This document shows positions 36,188 through 49,780 of a stretch of 64,000 nt of DNA, piece by piece; position 1 is the first letter of the stretch; each line of letters begins with the position of its first letter. The stretch covers positions 4,146,501 to 4,210,500 of the forward strand of contig NZ_JADOVJ010000001.1 of assembly GCF_015752315.1 (NCBI RefSeq), written 5' to 3'. Source of the stretch: Nocardioides luteus (lineage in GTDB: Bacteria; Actinomycetota; Actinomycetes; Propionibacteriales; Nocardioidaceae). The notes under the pieces were generated by a model. The model worked only from the letters and a program-made list of their open reading frames with translations, was not told the origin of the DNA and searched no databases. Position numbers and translations under genes: made by a program.

Positions 36188-37318
36188 CTAGATCGGTGTG
36201 GTGTCGACGAGTGCTTTGACGAGCTCTTGCCTGCTCACTCGGCAGTAGTTGGTCTCGGTCGTATCGAAGCGGCCGTTTTCGAAGTACCGGTTTCCCGCCT
36301 GGGCGCCCCGGCAGAAGTCAAAGAAGTCGCAGGTGGCAAGGCATCTGTTGAGACCGTCGAGGAACTCAGCGACGTATCGCAAACGGCCCGCCGAGCCGAG
36401 AATCTCGCTGATGCTCTGGTCGCGAACATTGCCGGCGATGAAGTCGCCGTAATGCCCGTCCTTGATCCCGGCCAGTTCTGGGGAGAGCAACACGACGTCA
36501 CCGTTGAATGTCACGGTGGGCAACGGGTCGAACCGGTGCGACTCCCACCGGTCGCGGTGACCGGTACGGATCAGCCGGAGGTAGCTCCCGATCCGCTCGA
36601 GTTCGCGCACCTCGGTCTCCGGGTGCTCGAGCGACCACGCGATCGCGCCGGCCCAGAACTCACGTGCGGTGGTAGTTGAAGGAAGTGGCCGATCAAGGTT
36701 GACCCCTTCGCGCTCCTCCATGTTGATGCCGACCGATGAGGCACCGAGTTCGGTCGCGAAGTCGAGCACGTCAGGCGCAGTACCACGACTCGGGTCGACA
36801 ACAGCGATCATCGAGAAGTCGATCCCATGAGCACGAAGCCGTTCGATCCCAGCCATGGCGCGGTCGAAGGACTGGCGACCGCCGCGATCAACCCGCTCCC
36901 GGTTGAGGTCTCTCGGCCCATCGAGGCTGACACCGACCTTCACGTCGTACGCGGTGAGCAATTCGCACCACGAGTCGTCGATGAGGGTGGCATTCGTCTG
37001 CAGGCTGTGAACCAGTCTCCCGGCGCGACGCAGCGCCTCGAACTCCTCCCAGAGCCCGACCATCTGATCACGACCCGTCGCCAGCGGCTCCCCGCCGTGC
37101 CAACACACCTCGACTACGTCGTCGGCCGGTTGCTCCGCGATGCTGCTCGCGACCGCCGCAGCGACCTCGACACTCATCTCACGGCGTCGCATCCGCTCGG
37201 GCAGGTAGCAGTAGCTGCAGTCCAGATTGCACAGCGTGGTCGGCTGCATGATCACCAAGCTCGGCCGAGGAGCAATCCAACGCTCGTACGCCGCCAACGA
37301 CGGATACTGCGACCACAT
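36188..37318 (-). CDS. amcB: Cyclophane-forming radical SAM/SPASM peptide maturase (AmcB type)
   Basis: A 376-aa radical SAM enzyme. The [4Fe-4S] motif CNLDCSYC (Cys-x3-Cys-x2-Cys) follows SLVIMQPTTL, then CWHGGEPLATG and SLQTNATLID. The C-terminal SPASM-type Cys cluster is CLATCDFFDFCRGAQAGNRY with a last Cys near NYCRVS, the arrangement of the FxsB/GrrM/XyeB maturases that make three-residue cyclophanes. The start at 37318 overlaps the upstream 76-aa gene by one base (TGATG). It should crosslink the FDN and WDN motifs of the neighbouring precursor. Confidence 0.88.
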   Translation of the reverse strand: MWSQYPSLAAYERWIAPRPSLVIMQPTTLCNLDCSYCYLPERMRRREMSVEVAAAVASSIAEQPADDVVEVCWHGGEPLATGRDQMVGLWEEFEALRRAGRLVHSLQTNATLIDDSWCELLTAYDVKVGVSLDGPRDLNRERVDRGGRQSFDRAMAGIERLRAHGIDFSMIAVVDPSRGTAPDVLDFATELGASSVGINMEEREGVNLDRPLPSTTTAREFWAGAIAWSLEHPETEVRELERIGSYLRLIRTGHRDRWESHRFDPLPTVTFNGDVVLLSPELAGIKDGHYGDFIAGNVRDQSISEILGSAGRLRYVAEFLDGLNRCLATCDFFDFCRGAQAGNRYFENGRFDTTETNYCRVSRQELVKALVDTTPI

Positions 37319-37548
37319 CAGCGCGCCACCTTGCGACGGCATGCAGGGCACAGCGCGTCGTCTCTCACCTCTGCACGGGGGCGCGCCGGCACCAGGTTCC
37401 ACCGACCCAGGCGACGCCCACAGCGAGTGAAGACGTAACTAGCGCGTCCGATCAAGCCGGGCCGCGCCAAGTGCCAGAACGCGCCGTCACGCGTCTTGTG
37501 GACGTACGCCATGCCCGACCGCGGCGTCGCCATGTCCATCTCGGTCAT
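37318..37548 (-). CDS. Small Cys-containing protein coupled to the radical SAM maturase (76 aa)
   Basis: A 76-aa basic protein beginning MTEMDMATPRSGMAYVHKTR. It has one Cys in FTRCGRRLGRW and a CPACRRK motif near the C-terminus, so a small metal-binding knuckle is possible. AAGGGG six bases before the ATG and a TGATG junction with the maturase gene support expression. No known family is recognised. It could be a recognition or helper protein for the maturase, or a regulator of the locus. Confidence 0.7.
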   Translation of the reverse strand: MTEMDMATPRSGMAYVHKTRDGAFWHLARPGLIGRASYVFTRCGRRLGRWNLVPARPRAEVRDDALCPACRRKVAR

Positions 37549-37760
37549 CTCTGTCCCCTTCGTCCGTAGATGGCCCGACGCCCGAGACTCTCTGGCACTG
37601 GACCCACCTTGCCGGTTGCTGACCCCAGCACCGGCGAATCCTGCGTTCGATCGATGCCGGGGTCGTTCTCAACTCTCCTCAGCGCGCGGAGCATCGGGAA
37701 CGCTCGACCGCTGCCCTTCCGCTGCCCTTGCCCTGCCTTTCGGCGTGCAAACCTGATTCA

Positions 37761-39083
37761 ATGCCGGGGGTGGAGACGTGGACGGGGGCAGAGGCGCGGT
37801 TGCTGCGTAAGGTGGCACTGCGAATGAGCCTGCGTGACTTCGCTGACCACCTCGGTATCCCGTCGCGCACGGTCAGCAAGTGGGAGCAGGCCGGTGCTAC
37901 CCGAGTCCCGCGACCGCACATGCAGGCGATTCTCGACACCGTTCTAGAACGCGCCGACGCTGCCGCCCGGATCCGGTTCGAGGCAGCCTTGGCTGAGCGT
38001 CAGGTTGCACTCGTGCACCCTGCTGGCATGGTGGACGACGTCGTCGCGGATCAGCCGCAGGGCCTGGAGTTTGACGACCTGAGCCGCCGCGAGCTGCTGC
38101 GGCTGATGACGATGGCCGGAACCCTCATCGCGATGGCCGGGCTCGAGGACGGCATCGACCGGGAACGCATCGAGCACGTCGGCCGGATCGGTCCCGAGAC
38201 TGTCGACGAGTACGCCGCGCTCAACAGCCATCTGTGGCGAGTATTCGCCTTGGCGAAGACGAAGCGCCATGCCTATCCGATCGTGCGAGAGCATCTCGGC
38301 GTGCTGGTTTCAGCCCTGCAGCGTACGCGCAGCGAAAAGGTTCACCGAGAGCTCTGCTCCCTGATTGCTGACCTGTTTCAGCTCGCTGGAGAGATCTTCT
38401 TCGACAGCAACCGCTACACCGATGCGGCGCACTGCTACACCCTGGCCGCCTCAGCGGGGAAAGAGGCCGGCGCACACGACCTGTGGGCGACCGCGCTGAC
38501 TCGCCACGCCTTCATCGGGGTATACGAGCACCAGCACGCCGACGCCCACCCGATGCTCGACCTCGCCGCTCGCGTCGCGACCAAGGGCGATCCGAGTCTG
38601 TCAACGCGCTACTGGGTGAGCACCGTCCAAGCCCAGGTGCACGCGGGGCTCGGTGATCTCGCCGCCTGCCAGCGCTCCCTCGATACCGCTGAAGACGTCC
38701 ACCACCTAACCGGCCGGATTCACACCGACGGCTGGCTTCGTTTCGACGGCTCGCGACTACCTGAGGAGCGCGGCGCCTGCTACGTCACCCTGCAGCGCGC
38801 CGACCTCGCCGAACAGGCCCTAGATGCAGCCCTGAGAATGGACATCTCAGCCCGCCGACGCGGCGGTGTCCTGACCGATCTCGCAACCCTCGGTCTTCAG
38901 CAAGGAGATGTCGATCAGCTCGTCGTCCATGCCGACGCTGCAGTCGAGGTCGCCAAGGGCACAGGCTCGGGATGGGTGGAACGAAAGCTCACCGGACTGA
39001 ACAAGCAGCTCACGCCTCTGATGGGTGAGCCGAGGGTGAACGAGCTCAGCCAGAAGTTGGCATCGTTCTCGACGACGCCATGA
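37761..39083 (+). CDS. XRE-type helix-turn-helix regulator with TPR-like domain
   Basis: A 440-aa protein. The N-terminal helix-turn-helix is MSLRDFADHLGIPSRTVSKWEQ (about residues 22-43). A helical, TPR-like domain fills the rest (ELCSLIADLFQLAGEIFFDS, DAAHCYTLAASAGKEAGAHD, WVSTVQAQVHAGLGDLAACQ). Such regulators often bind small signals or peptides in actinobacteria. It diverges from the RiPP operon across about 210 bp and overlaps a small downstream gene (ATGA), so both may control or sense the peptide. ATG 37761 is the chosen start; GTG 37770 is also possible. Confidence 0.85.
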   Translation: MPGVETWTGAEARLLRKVALRMSLRDFADHLGIPSRTVSKWEQAGATRVPRPHMQAILDTVLERADAAARIRFEAALAERQVALVHPAGMVDDVVADQPQGLEFDDLSRRELLRLMTMAGTLIAMAGLEDGIDRERIEHVGRIGPETVDEYAALNSHLWRVFALAKTKRHAYPIVREHLGVLVSALQRTRSEKVHRELCSLIADLFQLAGEIFFDSNRYTDAAHCYTLAASAGKEAGAHDLWATALTRHAFIGVYEHQHADAHPMLDLAARVATKGDPSLSTRYWVSTVQAQVHAGLGDLAACQRSLDTAEDVHHLTGRIHTDGWLRFDGSRLPEERGACYVTLQRADLAEQALDAALRMDISARRRGGVLTDLATLGLQQGDVDQLVVHADAAVEVAKGTGSGWVERKLTGLNKQLTPLMGEPRVNELSQKLASFSTTP

Positions 39084-39463
39084 CAACAATGAAGGAGAAG
39101 ACTTTGTCGGTCGACCAGGGACGTGTCTTTCGTGAGGCATGGATTGCCGGAGTCCGGAAGCACTACCCCGGAGAGCCCAAGGCGGGCTACGTGGCCCCTT
39201 GGGAAGAGACGCCGGACTGGGAGCGCGCCAGCGCGGCGGCGGTCTACCAGCAGGTCCGTGCCTTCGTCGAGACCTCAGGCGGTACGACGAGCAAGCTCAC
39301 CCGTGAGCAGAAGGGCCGGTTCGTGGCCATCTGCTGGATTGCCCAGATCTTCAAACACTTCCCCGACCCAAAGCCTTCCTACGTCGCCGACTGGGCGGAC
39401 ATGCCGGAGTGGCAGCGCGAGACGGACGCAGACATCTTCGAGCGCATCGAACGAGATGCATAG
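39080..39463 (+). CDS. Uncharacterised protein with two similar halves, coupled to the XRE regulator
   Basis: A 127-aa soluble protein whose ATG overlaps the regulator stop by 4 bp. It is built from two related halves: WIAGVRKHYPGEPKAGYVAP with WEETPDWERASAAAVY (about residues 18-55) and WIAQIFKHFPDPKPSYVADW with ADMPEWQRETDADIF (about 86-122). The shared pattern is W-I-A-x3-[KR]-H-[YF]-P-x2-P-[KS]-x-[GS]-Y-V-A-x-W-x3-P-[DE]-W. No known family is recognised. The coupling suggests a partner or co-regulator of the XRE protein. Confidence 0.78.
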   Translation: MTTMKEKTLSVDQGRVFREAWIAGVRKHYPGEPKAGYVAPWEETPDWERASAAAVYQQVRAFVETSGGTTSKLTREQKGRFVAICWIAQIFKHFPDPKPSYVADWADMPEWQRETDADIFERIERDA

Positions 39464-39751
39464 TCGGAATCTTCGCGCCGGGTGCTGTTGTGTGCCGCGC
39501 TACATCTCGAGCCCACAGAGAGGGCGGTAGCGTCGATGGCCGGGCGCCCGTGTCACTGCGGGGTGAGTCCCAGAAAGTGTTGCAGCCACCTCGTTCTCGC
39601 GGAGGTAGGTGCCTGGCCCGAAATGCAACACTCCGCCCACTGTGACGCAGGGCGAGACCGGGCGTGCCAAGGTGTCCTGCATGCACAAGTGAAATGCCGC
39701 GGCCGATGCGTTCAGATAAGTGGCGCGCGTGGATGATCGTGAGCGCATCGA

Positions 39752-41530
39752 TCAGGCGAAGCGAGCGAAGAGCTTTCCAACGTCCGCTGCCGCGACTTCC
39801 AACGTCTGCGATCCCGATCGCGTGAAGAAGGCATTGTTGACGGTAACTGGTTCTCCGACGTCGGTTACCTTCAAGATGATCACGGTGCGCTCGGCGATTT
39901 TCGCCACGCGCACGTCGCGCAAAACCTGTGCCTCAAGCCGTGTGTCGACCTTGCACGCCTTGTACTTGTCGGTGAACCACAACAGAACGTCATCGAGAGT
40001 CCCGAGTTGATCCATGTCTGCTTCAACGCCAGTGATGAAGCGGCTCTCTACCTCGGGGCAGTCGCGCCCAGTGACCTTCTTAATCCTCGTAGCATCGTCG
40101 TTCTTATCTGCTACGCCTACTAGTACATACCCCTCGAAGCCGTTGCCACCATTGGCCATACCAACCGTCGTCCGAGCGATGTCCTTGACGACATTGGTGT
40201 TGAGCGCTGGCGGATCAGACAGAGTCGAGAAGCCTTGCTTCATCTCAAGCGCGGAGACCTCGACCAGTGAGGCCTTGAGGAGCCGCTCAACGACGAGAGC
40301 GTTCTTGGTCTGGAACGGACCAGTCGAGATAGTCCCGGCGACGGCGTGCTTTCGCAGGACCCCAGCCACCACGTCGATATTGGAGCGCTTGGAATCGGCA
40401 GTCCAGCGACCGCCACCACCTGGAATATCCAAGTGGTTGGTCCCGAAGTCAGCGAGCGCCATACGAATCGCGCCGAAATCCAAGACGTTCAATCCCTCGA
40501 CGTGCATTACGACGTCGAGGGCCAAGAAGACGACCTCGAAGTAGCGAGGAACTCGCTGCTTCGGCGCGGAGAAGAAGTGAAGCGCAAAGAGGTGGTCTGC
40601 GTCGAAAATTTCGTTGAATGCAGCCAGGGTGTCGTCGAATCGCTCTTGTACCTCTTCGGGTGAGTACTTGACGATCGCGGTGTCGATCTTCTCTGGCCGC
40701 GACTCTGTTCCCGGCAGCAACCCGTAGAACTCGTCGAGAACGCGGGAGTCGTAGGGCGGAGTGGGATCTGCAAGCATTGTCACGAGCAGATCCGCGACGA
40801 TCTCCTCATCGCGCGACGTTCGTACCTGCTCCCGGTCCAGGACGCGGTGGCGAACCCAGAAGATGTCATCGACGTAGACGCCACGGCCATCCTCAGTCGA
40901 CGAGATGCTGATGTTGGGCATGCGCTTCAGGTCGACCATGTCCGACACTGAAAAGTCGCCGCGGATCGCCGCCGAGATCGTCCTGACGCTGTCCGCGTAG
41001 GTCGACAGGCAACCGGCCTGCCTGATCTCCTGGCGTGAGAGGTGCCGGCCGTTTGAGTTGATTCGGCGGAACACCTCGTCAACCTTCTCGTTCGAGCTGG
41101 TCCGATAGACCGAGATGGGCAATGTATACCCAGCAAGCTCGACCGCCTGAGACCGAGGAAGAACGGGCTCGCTCTGCTCTAGGGCATTCTCGTCGAGTAG
41201 CTGCTTCGTTTCTGCAAGAGCGTTCAGATCGAAGTACCCCTCTGGGACACCGAACTCATTCTCAAAGTAACTGAAGATGGCGTTCAGGCGCTGCAGTCCG
41301 TCGATCACTTCAAGTCGCTCGACCCCGTCGTCCGTGACCTCGGCAACCAAGATCAAGGGCACCGGCATGTCCTTGAGCAGGGAGTCAATGAAGGCCTGCT
41401 TCTCAGCCTCCACCCAGACCAATTTGCGTTGGTAGCGGCGGTTCACGACCAACCGCCCACTGCGGAACTGCGTGTATAGGGATTGAACCGACTCGCCCCG
41501 AACGATCAGGCTCGTGCTGAACTCGGCCAT
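39752..41530 (-). CDS. DUF262 domain protein with C-terminal AlbA_2-like domain
   Basis: A 592-aa protein. The N-terminal DUF262 (ParB/GmrS-like) domain has YQRKLVWVEAEKQAFIDSLL and the signature LEVIDGLQRLNAIFSYFENE (about residues 60-80), then VFRRINSNGRHLSRQEIRQA. The C-terminal part (about 440-592) resembles the AlbA_2/Schlafen-type domain with ARTTVGMANGGNGFEGYVLV. DUF262 proteins include type IV restriction and other anti-phage NTPases/nucleases. Its base composition is visibly less GC-rich than its neighbours and it stands alone, so it is probably acquired, perhaps a one-gene defence system. Start 41530 has GAGG upstream. Confidence 0.75.
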   Translation of the reverse strand: MAEFSTSLIVRGESVQSLYTQFRSGRLVVNRRYQRKLVWVEAEKQAFIDSLLKDMPVPLILVAEVTDDGVERLEVIDGLQRLNAIFSYFENEFGVPEGYFDLNALAETKQLLDENALEQSEPVLPRSQAVELAGYTLPISVYRTSSNEKVDEVFRRINSNGRHLSRQEIRQAGCLSTYADSVRTISAAIRGDFSVSDMVDLKRMPNISISSTEDGRGVYVDDIFWVRHRVLDREQVRTSRDEEIVADLLVTMLADPTPPYDSRVLDEFYGLLPGTESRPEKIDTAIVKYSPEEVQERFDDTLAAFNEIFDADHLFALHFFSAPKQRVPRYFEVVFLALDVVMHVEGLNVLDFGAIRMALADFGTNHLDIPGGGGRWTADSKRSNIDVVAGVLRKHAVAGTISTGPFQTKNALVVERLLKASLVEVSALEMKQGFSTLSDPPALNTNVVKDIARTTVGMANGGNGFEGYVLVGVADKNDDATRIKKVTGRDCPEVESRFITGVEADMDQLGTLDDVLLWFTDKYKACKVDTRLEAQVLRDVRVAKIAERTVIILKVTDVGEPVTVNNAFFTRSGSQTLEVAAADVGKLFARFA

Positions 41531-41892
41531 GGTCCTCACTCTCGATTCGCGCTGCCTATGTGCCAGAAAGGTACAGGAGGCACAGACGGAAGGGACCACA
41601 ACAGCACCAGATGCGTCTTACCGCCGCGTTTGTCGCGGGGGTGGCGTAGGTCTCGGTGGGGTGCGCGGTCGGCCGGCCATCACGCTCCTTCTCCGTGGCG
41701 CCGAGCGGCGTCCTTCCTCGGGACAAAGCCTTCCGAGGCCATTCAAGACAACCGCCGGCGGTCCCGAGAACAAGTGCCAAAGAAGCGACACACGGGAGAT
41801 CGAGCCCTGTCCTTGACCTTCGGTGAAGGTTAAGGACAGGGCCCTGATCAGGTGTATTGACCGCGGCAGACTCGAAACCCTGACCGTCTAGG
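41531..41892. other. Intergenic region upstream of the DUF262 gene and downstream of the carboxylase
   Basis: Some 360 bp without a convincing gene. It must contain the promoter of the DUF262 gene at its left and holds a hairpin (41805-41841) near its right end. No tRNA or attachment repeat was recognised. Confidence 0.5.
41805..41841 (-). terminator. Hairpin terminator after the acyl-CoA carboxylase
   Basis: A 17-bp stem with one mismatch: CCCTGTCCTTGACCTTC pairs with GAAGGTTAAGGACAGGG across a GGT loop. It lies about 50 bp beyond the carboxylase stop. Confidence 0.75.
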
Positions 41893-47409
<5,517 letters not shown>

Positions 47410-47568
47410 GGTGCAGACCTTGTCATCTGGCGCCGCTCCTGTGACCGCTCGACTCCGACAGGCTTCGCGGGGATTCCTTGTGGGCACCGGCCAGCGACAC
47501 GGCCGAAACGGCGTCCCACCGGGCATCACCGGTGCCGCACGGTCAGATGTGCCGCAGTGTCACGCTGG

Positions 47569-48186
47569 TCACACCTGCCTGACGTACGCGTCCCGGCAGG
47601 CCTGCGCACAGAACCCGACGGTGACGCCGTCGTCCTCGACCGTGATCGCCCCCTTCCCGAGCTTGACCCTCATCCCGCAGATCGGGTCGATGACCGTCCC
47701 CTCCGGCAGGTCGACCTGGCCGGCATCGGTCCGGGCCCGGAACTCCGCGGTCATCGTCGCCAGCACGTCGTCGGCCGTGGCCGGCCTGCCGGCGAGGCCG
47801 ATGCTGCCGTCGGGCACCCCGGCCAGGTCGATCCACAGGTCTCCGACCGACCTCTCCCAGCCGTGCCGGGCATCCAGGCGGCGTACGGCACGCCGCAGCC
47901 AGCCGATCGCGTGCCGCGCCGTCTCGTCCCGCCACCGGTCGGGCACCGTCATGGTGATCCACATCGGAGGCGTCACGCCCGGCTGCCAGGGGCCGTCGCC
48001 GGTCGTCCACCCGTTGAGCGCCAGGAATCCGACGTGGGTCATCGCGCGCGCCCGCCTCATCGTCTCCTCGGGGACCTCCACGGGTATCTCGTCGCCGACC
48101 AGCCCGGCGGTGATGTAACCGGCGAGCTGGGCGCGGTCCTCACCATCCAGTGCGCCGACCGGGCAGCGGATCTCGATCAGGTTCAC
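47569..48186 (-). CDS. Hypothetical protein with tautomerase-like N-terminus and C-terminal YHS-type domain
   Basis: A 205-aa protein. The N-terminal 140 residues (LIEIRCPVGALDGEDRAQLA) resemble tautomerase-superfamily sequences but lack the catalytic Pro after Met. The last 45 residues are a YHS-like metal-binding module (TVIDPICGMRVKLGKGAI then VGFCAQACRDAYVR), with three Cys. YHS modules occur in copper-handling proteins and monooxygenases. It overlaps the SnoaL-like gene by 4 bp and so is co-expressed with it. Function not known. Confidence 0.7.
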   Translation of the reverse strand: MNLIEIRCPVGALDGEDRAQLAGYITAGLVGDEIPVEVPEETMRRARAMTHVGFLALNGWTTGDGPWQPGVTPPMWITMTVPDRWRDETARHAIGWLRRAVRRLDARHGWERSVGDLWIDLAGVPDGSIGLAGRPATADDVLATMTAEFRARTDAGQVDLPEGTVIDPICGMRVKLGKGAITVEDDGVTVGFCAQACRDAYVRQV

Positions 48187-48563
48187 GCCGCACCGCCATG
48201 GTGCTCAGCCGTGAGGACCGGCGCACGGTCGACGAAGGTGGTCACACCGGTGATCCGTCCGTCCGCGTCGGTGACGATCACGTCGGTGCCCTCGGCGAAG
48301 GAGGACCCGCCGACGCGGATCTCCCAGGCCAGCCGGGCCCGGTCGTGGTGGGTCTCCGGCTCGGCCCGGGCGAGGAACTCGTAGGCACCCACGTTCTCGA
48401 CGAACGTCCGGGTGAACCCGACGAGCGCCTCGACGCCGACCAGGTCCGCGTTCGGGGCGACGTAGCTGACGTCCGGGGTGAACACCTGGGCGCCGACCCG
48501 GCGCTGCGGCTCGCCCGGCTCGGTGTTCCAGAACCTCACGTACGTCTCGATGGTCTCGGTCAT
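48183..48563 (-). CDS. SnoaL-like/NTF2-fold protein
   Basis: A 126-aa alpha+beta cone protein of the nuclear transport factor 2 superfamily (YVRFWNTEPGEPQRRVGAQV, DLVGVEALVGFTRTFVENVG, FAEGTDVIVTDADGRITGVT). Start 48563 has AGGAGA six bases upstream. It is divergent from an XRE regulator with a palindrome in between. Members are isomerases, dehydratases or ligand binders; no specific substrate can be named. Confidence 0.8.
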   Translation of the reverse strand: MTETIETYVRFWNTEPGEPQRRVGAQVFTPDVSYVAPNADLVGVEALVGFTRTFVENVGAYEFLARAEPETHHDRARLAWEIRVGGSSFAEGTDVIVTDADGRITGVTTFVDRAPVLTAEHHGGAA

Positions 48564-48628
48564 GGTGCTCTCCTGCATCTCGGGAACTGACCTCACCACG
48601 GTGGCGCCGGCGCAGGCGGCCTGTCGAT

Positions 48629-48641
48629 TACCTGCCAGGTA
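48629..48641. promoter_or_regulatory. Palindrome between the SnoaL-like gene and the XRE regulator
   Basis: TACCTG-C-CAGGTA is a perfect 13-bp palindrome 37 bp before the XRE start, in a 115-bp divergent promoter. It is a probable operator for the XRE protein. Confidence 0.5.
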
Positions 48642-48678
48642 GTTGTGATCCGCACCTGCCGACGGCAACCTGAGCGAC

Positions 48679-49458
48679 ATGACGGTGGCTGCGGAGGTGC
48701 CTGTGGGCGAGCTGGTACGACGCTGGCGCGAGCGGCGGCGCCGCTCCCAGCTGGACGTGTCGATCGCCGCCGAGCTGTCCGCCCGGCACCTCAGCTTCAT
48801 CGAGACCGGGCGGGCCAGACCGAGCCGCGACATGATCGAGCGGCTGTGCGACGAGCTCGACATCCCCTTGCGGGACCGCAACGCCCTGCACCTGGCGGCA
48901 GGGTTCGCCCCGGCGTACCGGGAACGGCCGCTGCCCGACCTGGGCGTTGCCAGGACCGCGGTGGAGACGGTGCTGGCCGGTCACGAGCCCAATCCCGCGC
49001 TGGCCGTCAACGTCCGCTGGGAGCTGCTGGCGGCCAACCGGTCCATGCAGCGCTTCCTCGGCGACGTCGACGAGGCTCTGCTCGAGCCTCCGGTGAACGT
49101 GCTGCGCACGACGCTGCACCCCGACGGCCTGGCGCCGAGGATCCGCAACTTCGTCCAGTGGCGGGCGCACGCCGCCCGTCGGGTCCGGCGTCAGCTCGAG
49201 CGCACCGCCGCCGAGGGCCTGGCCGACCTGCTCGCCGAGGTCGAGTCCTACCCGGTGCCCGCCGGCGCCGACCTCACCGCGCAGGCGGACGACAACGACC
49301 TGGTGGTGCCGATGCGCCTCGCCTCCGACGGCGGAGACCTTGCGTTCCACTATGCGTTGACCGTCTTCGGCGCGGCGCGCGACGTGACCTTGGACGAGAT
49401 CGCCATCGAGACCTTCTTCCCGGCCGATCAGGCGACCGCCGACGCGCTCAGGGCGTAG
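48679..49458 (+). CDS. XRE family regulator with MmyB-like ligand-binding domain
   Basis: A 259-aa regulator. The helix-turn-helix covers about residues 10-65 (RRSQLDVSIAAELSARHLSF, IETGRARPSRDMIERLCDEL). The C-terminal MmyB-like domain (about 90-255) has NVRWELLAANRSMQRFLGDV and the characteristic LAFHYALTVFGAARDVTLDE. MmyB-type proteins bind fatty-acid-like ligands. It is divergent from the SnoaL/YHS pair, which it likely controls. Confidence 0.88.
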   Translation: MTVAAEVPVGELVRRWRERRRRSQLDVSIAAELSARHLSFIETGRARPSRDMIERLCDELDIPLRDRNALHLAAGFAPAYRERPLPDLGVARTAVETVLAGHEPNPALAVNVRWELLAANRSMQRFLGDVDEALLEPPVNVLRTTLHPDGLAPRIRNFVQWRAHAARRVRRQLERTAAEGLADLLAEVESYPVPAGADLTAQADDNDLVVPMRLASDGGDLAFHYALTVFGAARDVTLDEIAIETFFPADQATADALRA

Positions 49459-49493
49459 TGGCCACCGGCACGGGCGACCGCTGGATCCGGCCG

Positions 49494-49508
49494 ATCTCAA
49501 ACTGAGAC
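49494..49508. promoter_or_regulatory. Inverted repeat upstream of the 59-aa gene
   Basis: ATCTCA-AAC-TGAGAC, an imperfect palindrome, resembles the perfect GTCTCA-CAT-TGAGAC at 51448-51462 upstream of the GAF/Fis activator gene. Shared control is possible but the motif is short. Confidence 0.3.
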
Positions 49509-49574
49509 GGTGCGAGCTCACGGTTGAGCTGTGATGGGTTGGGGTACCAGAGAGACCAGAGAGGAGGCACAGCC

Positions 49575-49754
49575 ATGTGGGACGTCATCGGAATCAACTC
49601 GCTCCATCTGTCGCACGACCTGCCGTGCCCGCGGTGCGGCCACCCGGCACACATCTACTTGGCGTGCGGTGACGGCTGCGACTGCGAGCCGACGTTGCTG
49701 CCCGGCTCCGCACTGCCAGCGGGCCACCTCACGCCACGAGTAGAGGCTGCCTGA
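49575..49754 (+). CDS. Small Cys-rich protein (59 aa)
   Basis: A 59-aa protein (MWDVIGINSLHLSHDLPCPR start) with CPRCGH and a CGDGCDC cluster, likely a zinc- or copper-binding knuckle. GGAGG seven to nine bases before the ATG is a strong ribosome site and sets the start. No known family name is recognised. It stands alone between two regulators' genes and the copper monooxygenase region. Confidence 0.65.
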   Translation: MWDVIGINSLHLSHDLPCPRCGHPAHIYLACGDGCDCEPTLLPGSALPAGHLTPRVEAA

Positions 49755-49780
49755 TGACCGTCGCCCTCCGGGCACGGAGA

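Noticed and set aside
39464-39751. Short frames in the gap before the DUF262 gene
   Set aside because: Frames on both strands of 60-84 aa exist, but none has a good ribosome site, a known motif or a coupling to neighbours.
41840-41892. tRNA-like 3' end or attachment site next to the carboxylase stop
   Set aside because: A GACTCGAAACCC stretch recalls a T-arm, but no acceptor or anticodon arm could be folded and no duplicated copy was seen.
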